Shown here piece after piece: positions 63,797-64,000 of a stretch of DNA of 64,000 nt. Within the stretch, counting starts at the first letter, position 1. Every line of letters starts with the position of its first letter. The stretch comes from Diospyros lotus (lineage: Eukaryota; Streptophyta; Magnoliopsida; Ericales; Ebenaceae): assembly GCF_014633365.1 (NCBI RefSeq), contig NC_068342.1, forward strand, positions 4,326,622-4,390,621. The letters run 5' to 3'. The notes below the pieces were generated by a model. It ran no database searches, was not told the origin of the DNA, and was given only the letters and a program-made list of their open reading frames with translations. The translations under genes were made by a program, and so were the position numbers.

Positions 63797-64000
63797 GTAG
63801 GTGAATTTTCCCTCTTCTTTTCTTTCTTATTTAGTTTATTCCATTTTCTTGATGTTGTGGCAGTTGACTGTTTGAAGCTTCCCTTGGCATTAGCTTTGAG
63901 GTCATGGTCATAATTTTCATTCTCATTTGTGTTAACATGGAAAAGCAAATGCTTTCTGATCATTTGTGAACAGTGAACGCATGTGAAATGAGAGAGATTT
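63797..64000 (+). other. PES1 intron 8, cut by window end
   Basis: It begins with donor GTAGGT after the HTILL codons. The next exon is not in the window. Confidence 0.75.

Overview
This is nuclear DNA of a flowering plant, most likely a eudicot. Genes are split by GT-AG introns, two of them code for chloroplast-type proteins, and the AT-rich background is full of plant retrotransposons. The sequence does not identify the species.

Three host genes are supported. (1) The 3' half of a cytoplasmic 5'-3' exoribonuclease of the XRN4/EIN5 type (+ strand, 13 exons, 11288-51614). It stays in frame across introns of at least 11.2 kb, 24.9 kb and 5.2 kb. (2) A single-exon thylakoid rubredoxin of the RBD1 type (- strand, 52642-53244), convergent with XRN4. 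(3) The 5' two thirds of a phytyl-ester-synthase/esterase gene of the PES1 type (+ strand, 56351-63796), cut by the window end. From memory, the Arabidopsis counterparts are At1g54490, At1g54500 and At1g54570. If so, the window preserves an ancient gene neighbourhood that has been inflated by transposons.

Most of the rest is mobile DNA inside XRN4 introns. From left to right: an old LTR fragment carrying a solo LTR; a Ty1/copia element (2082-10432, TSD GGAAA) with two solo LTRs inside it and, in its 3' LTR, a non-autonomous LTR element (8069-10032, TSD CATTC) that carries a gag fragment and an intronless copy of a host RNA-binding-protein gene; a second copia element (15777-21121) holding a 419-bp TRIM (TSD ATTGC); an L1-type LINE (21508-26961) inserted into an older RTE-LINE relic; a Ty3/gypsy element on the - strand (29331-35240) pierced by an 807-bp hAT-like DNA transposon (TSD GGTAAGCC); an internally deleted copia element (36636-39381); an Au-like SINE; and a near full-length RTE LINE (40773-43980) with a perfect 21-bp TSD. 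Smaller RTE fragments, a second SINE, a possible Harbinger-like element and a third solo LTR of the same family (in the PES1-like gene) complete the inventory.

No wholly new system is evident. The best leads are the captured host gene inside a retroelement, the CpG-rich hAT element, the AUGA stop/start arrangement of the LINE, and an essential RNA-decay gene that stays open despite very heavy transposon load.
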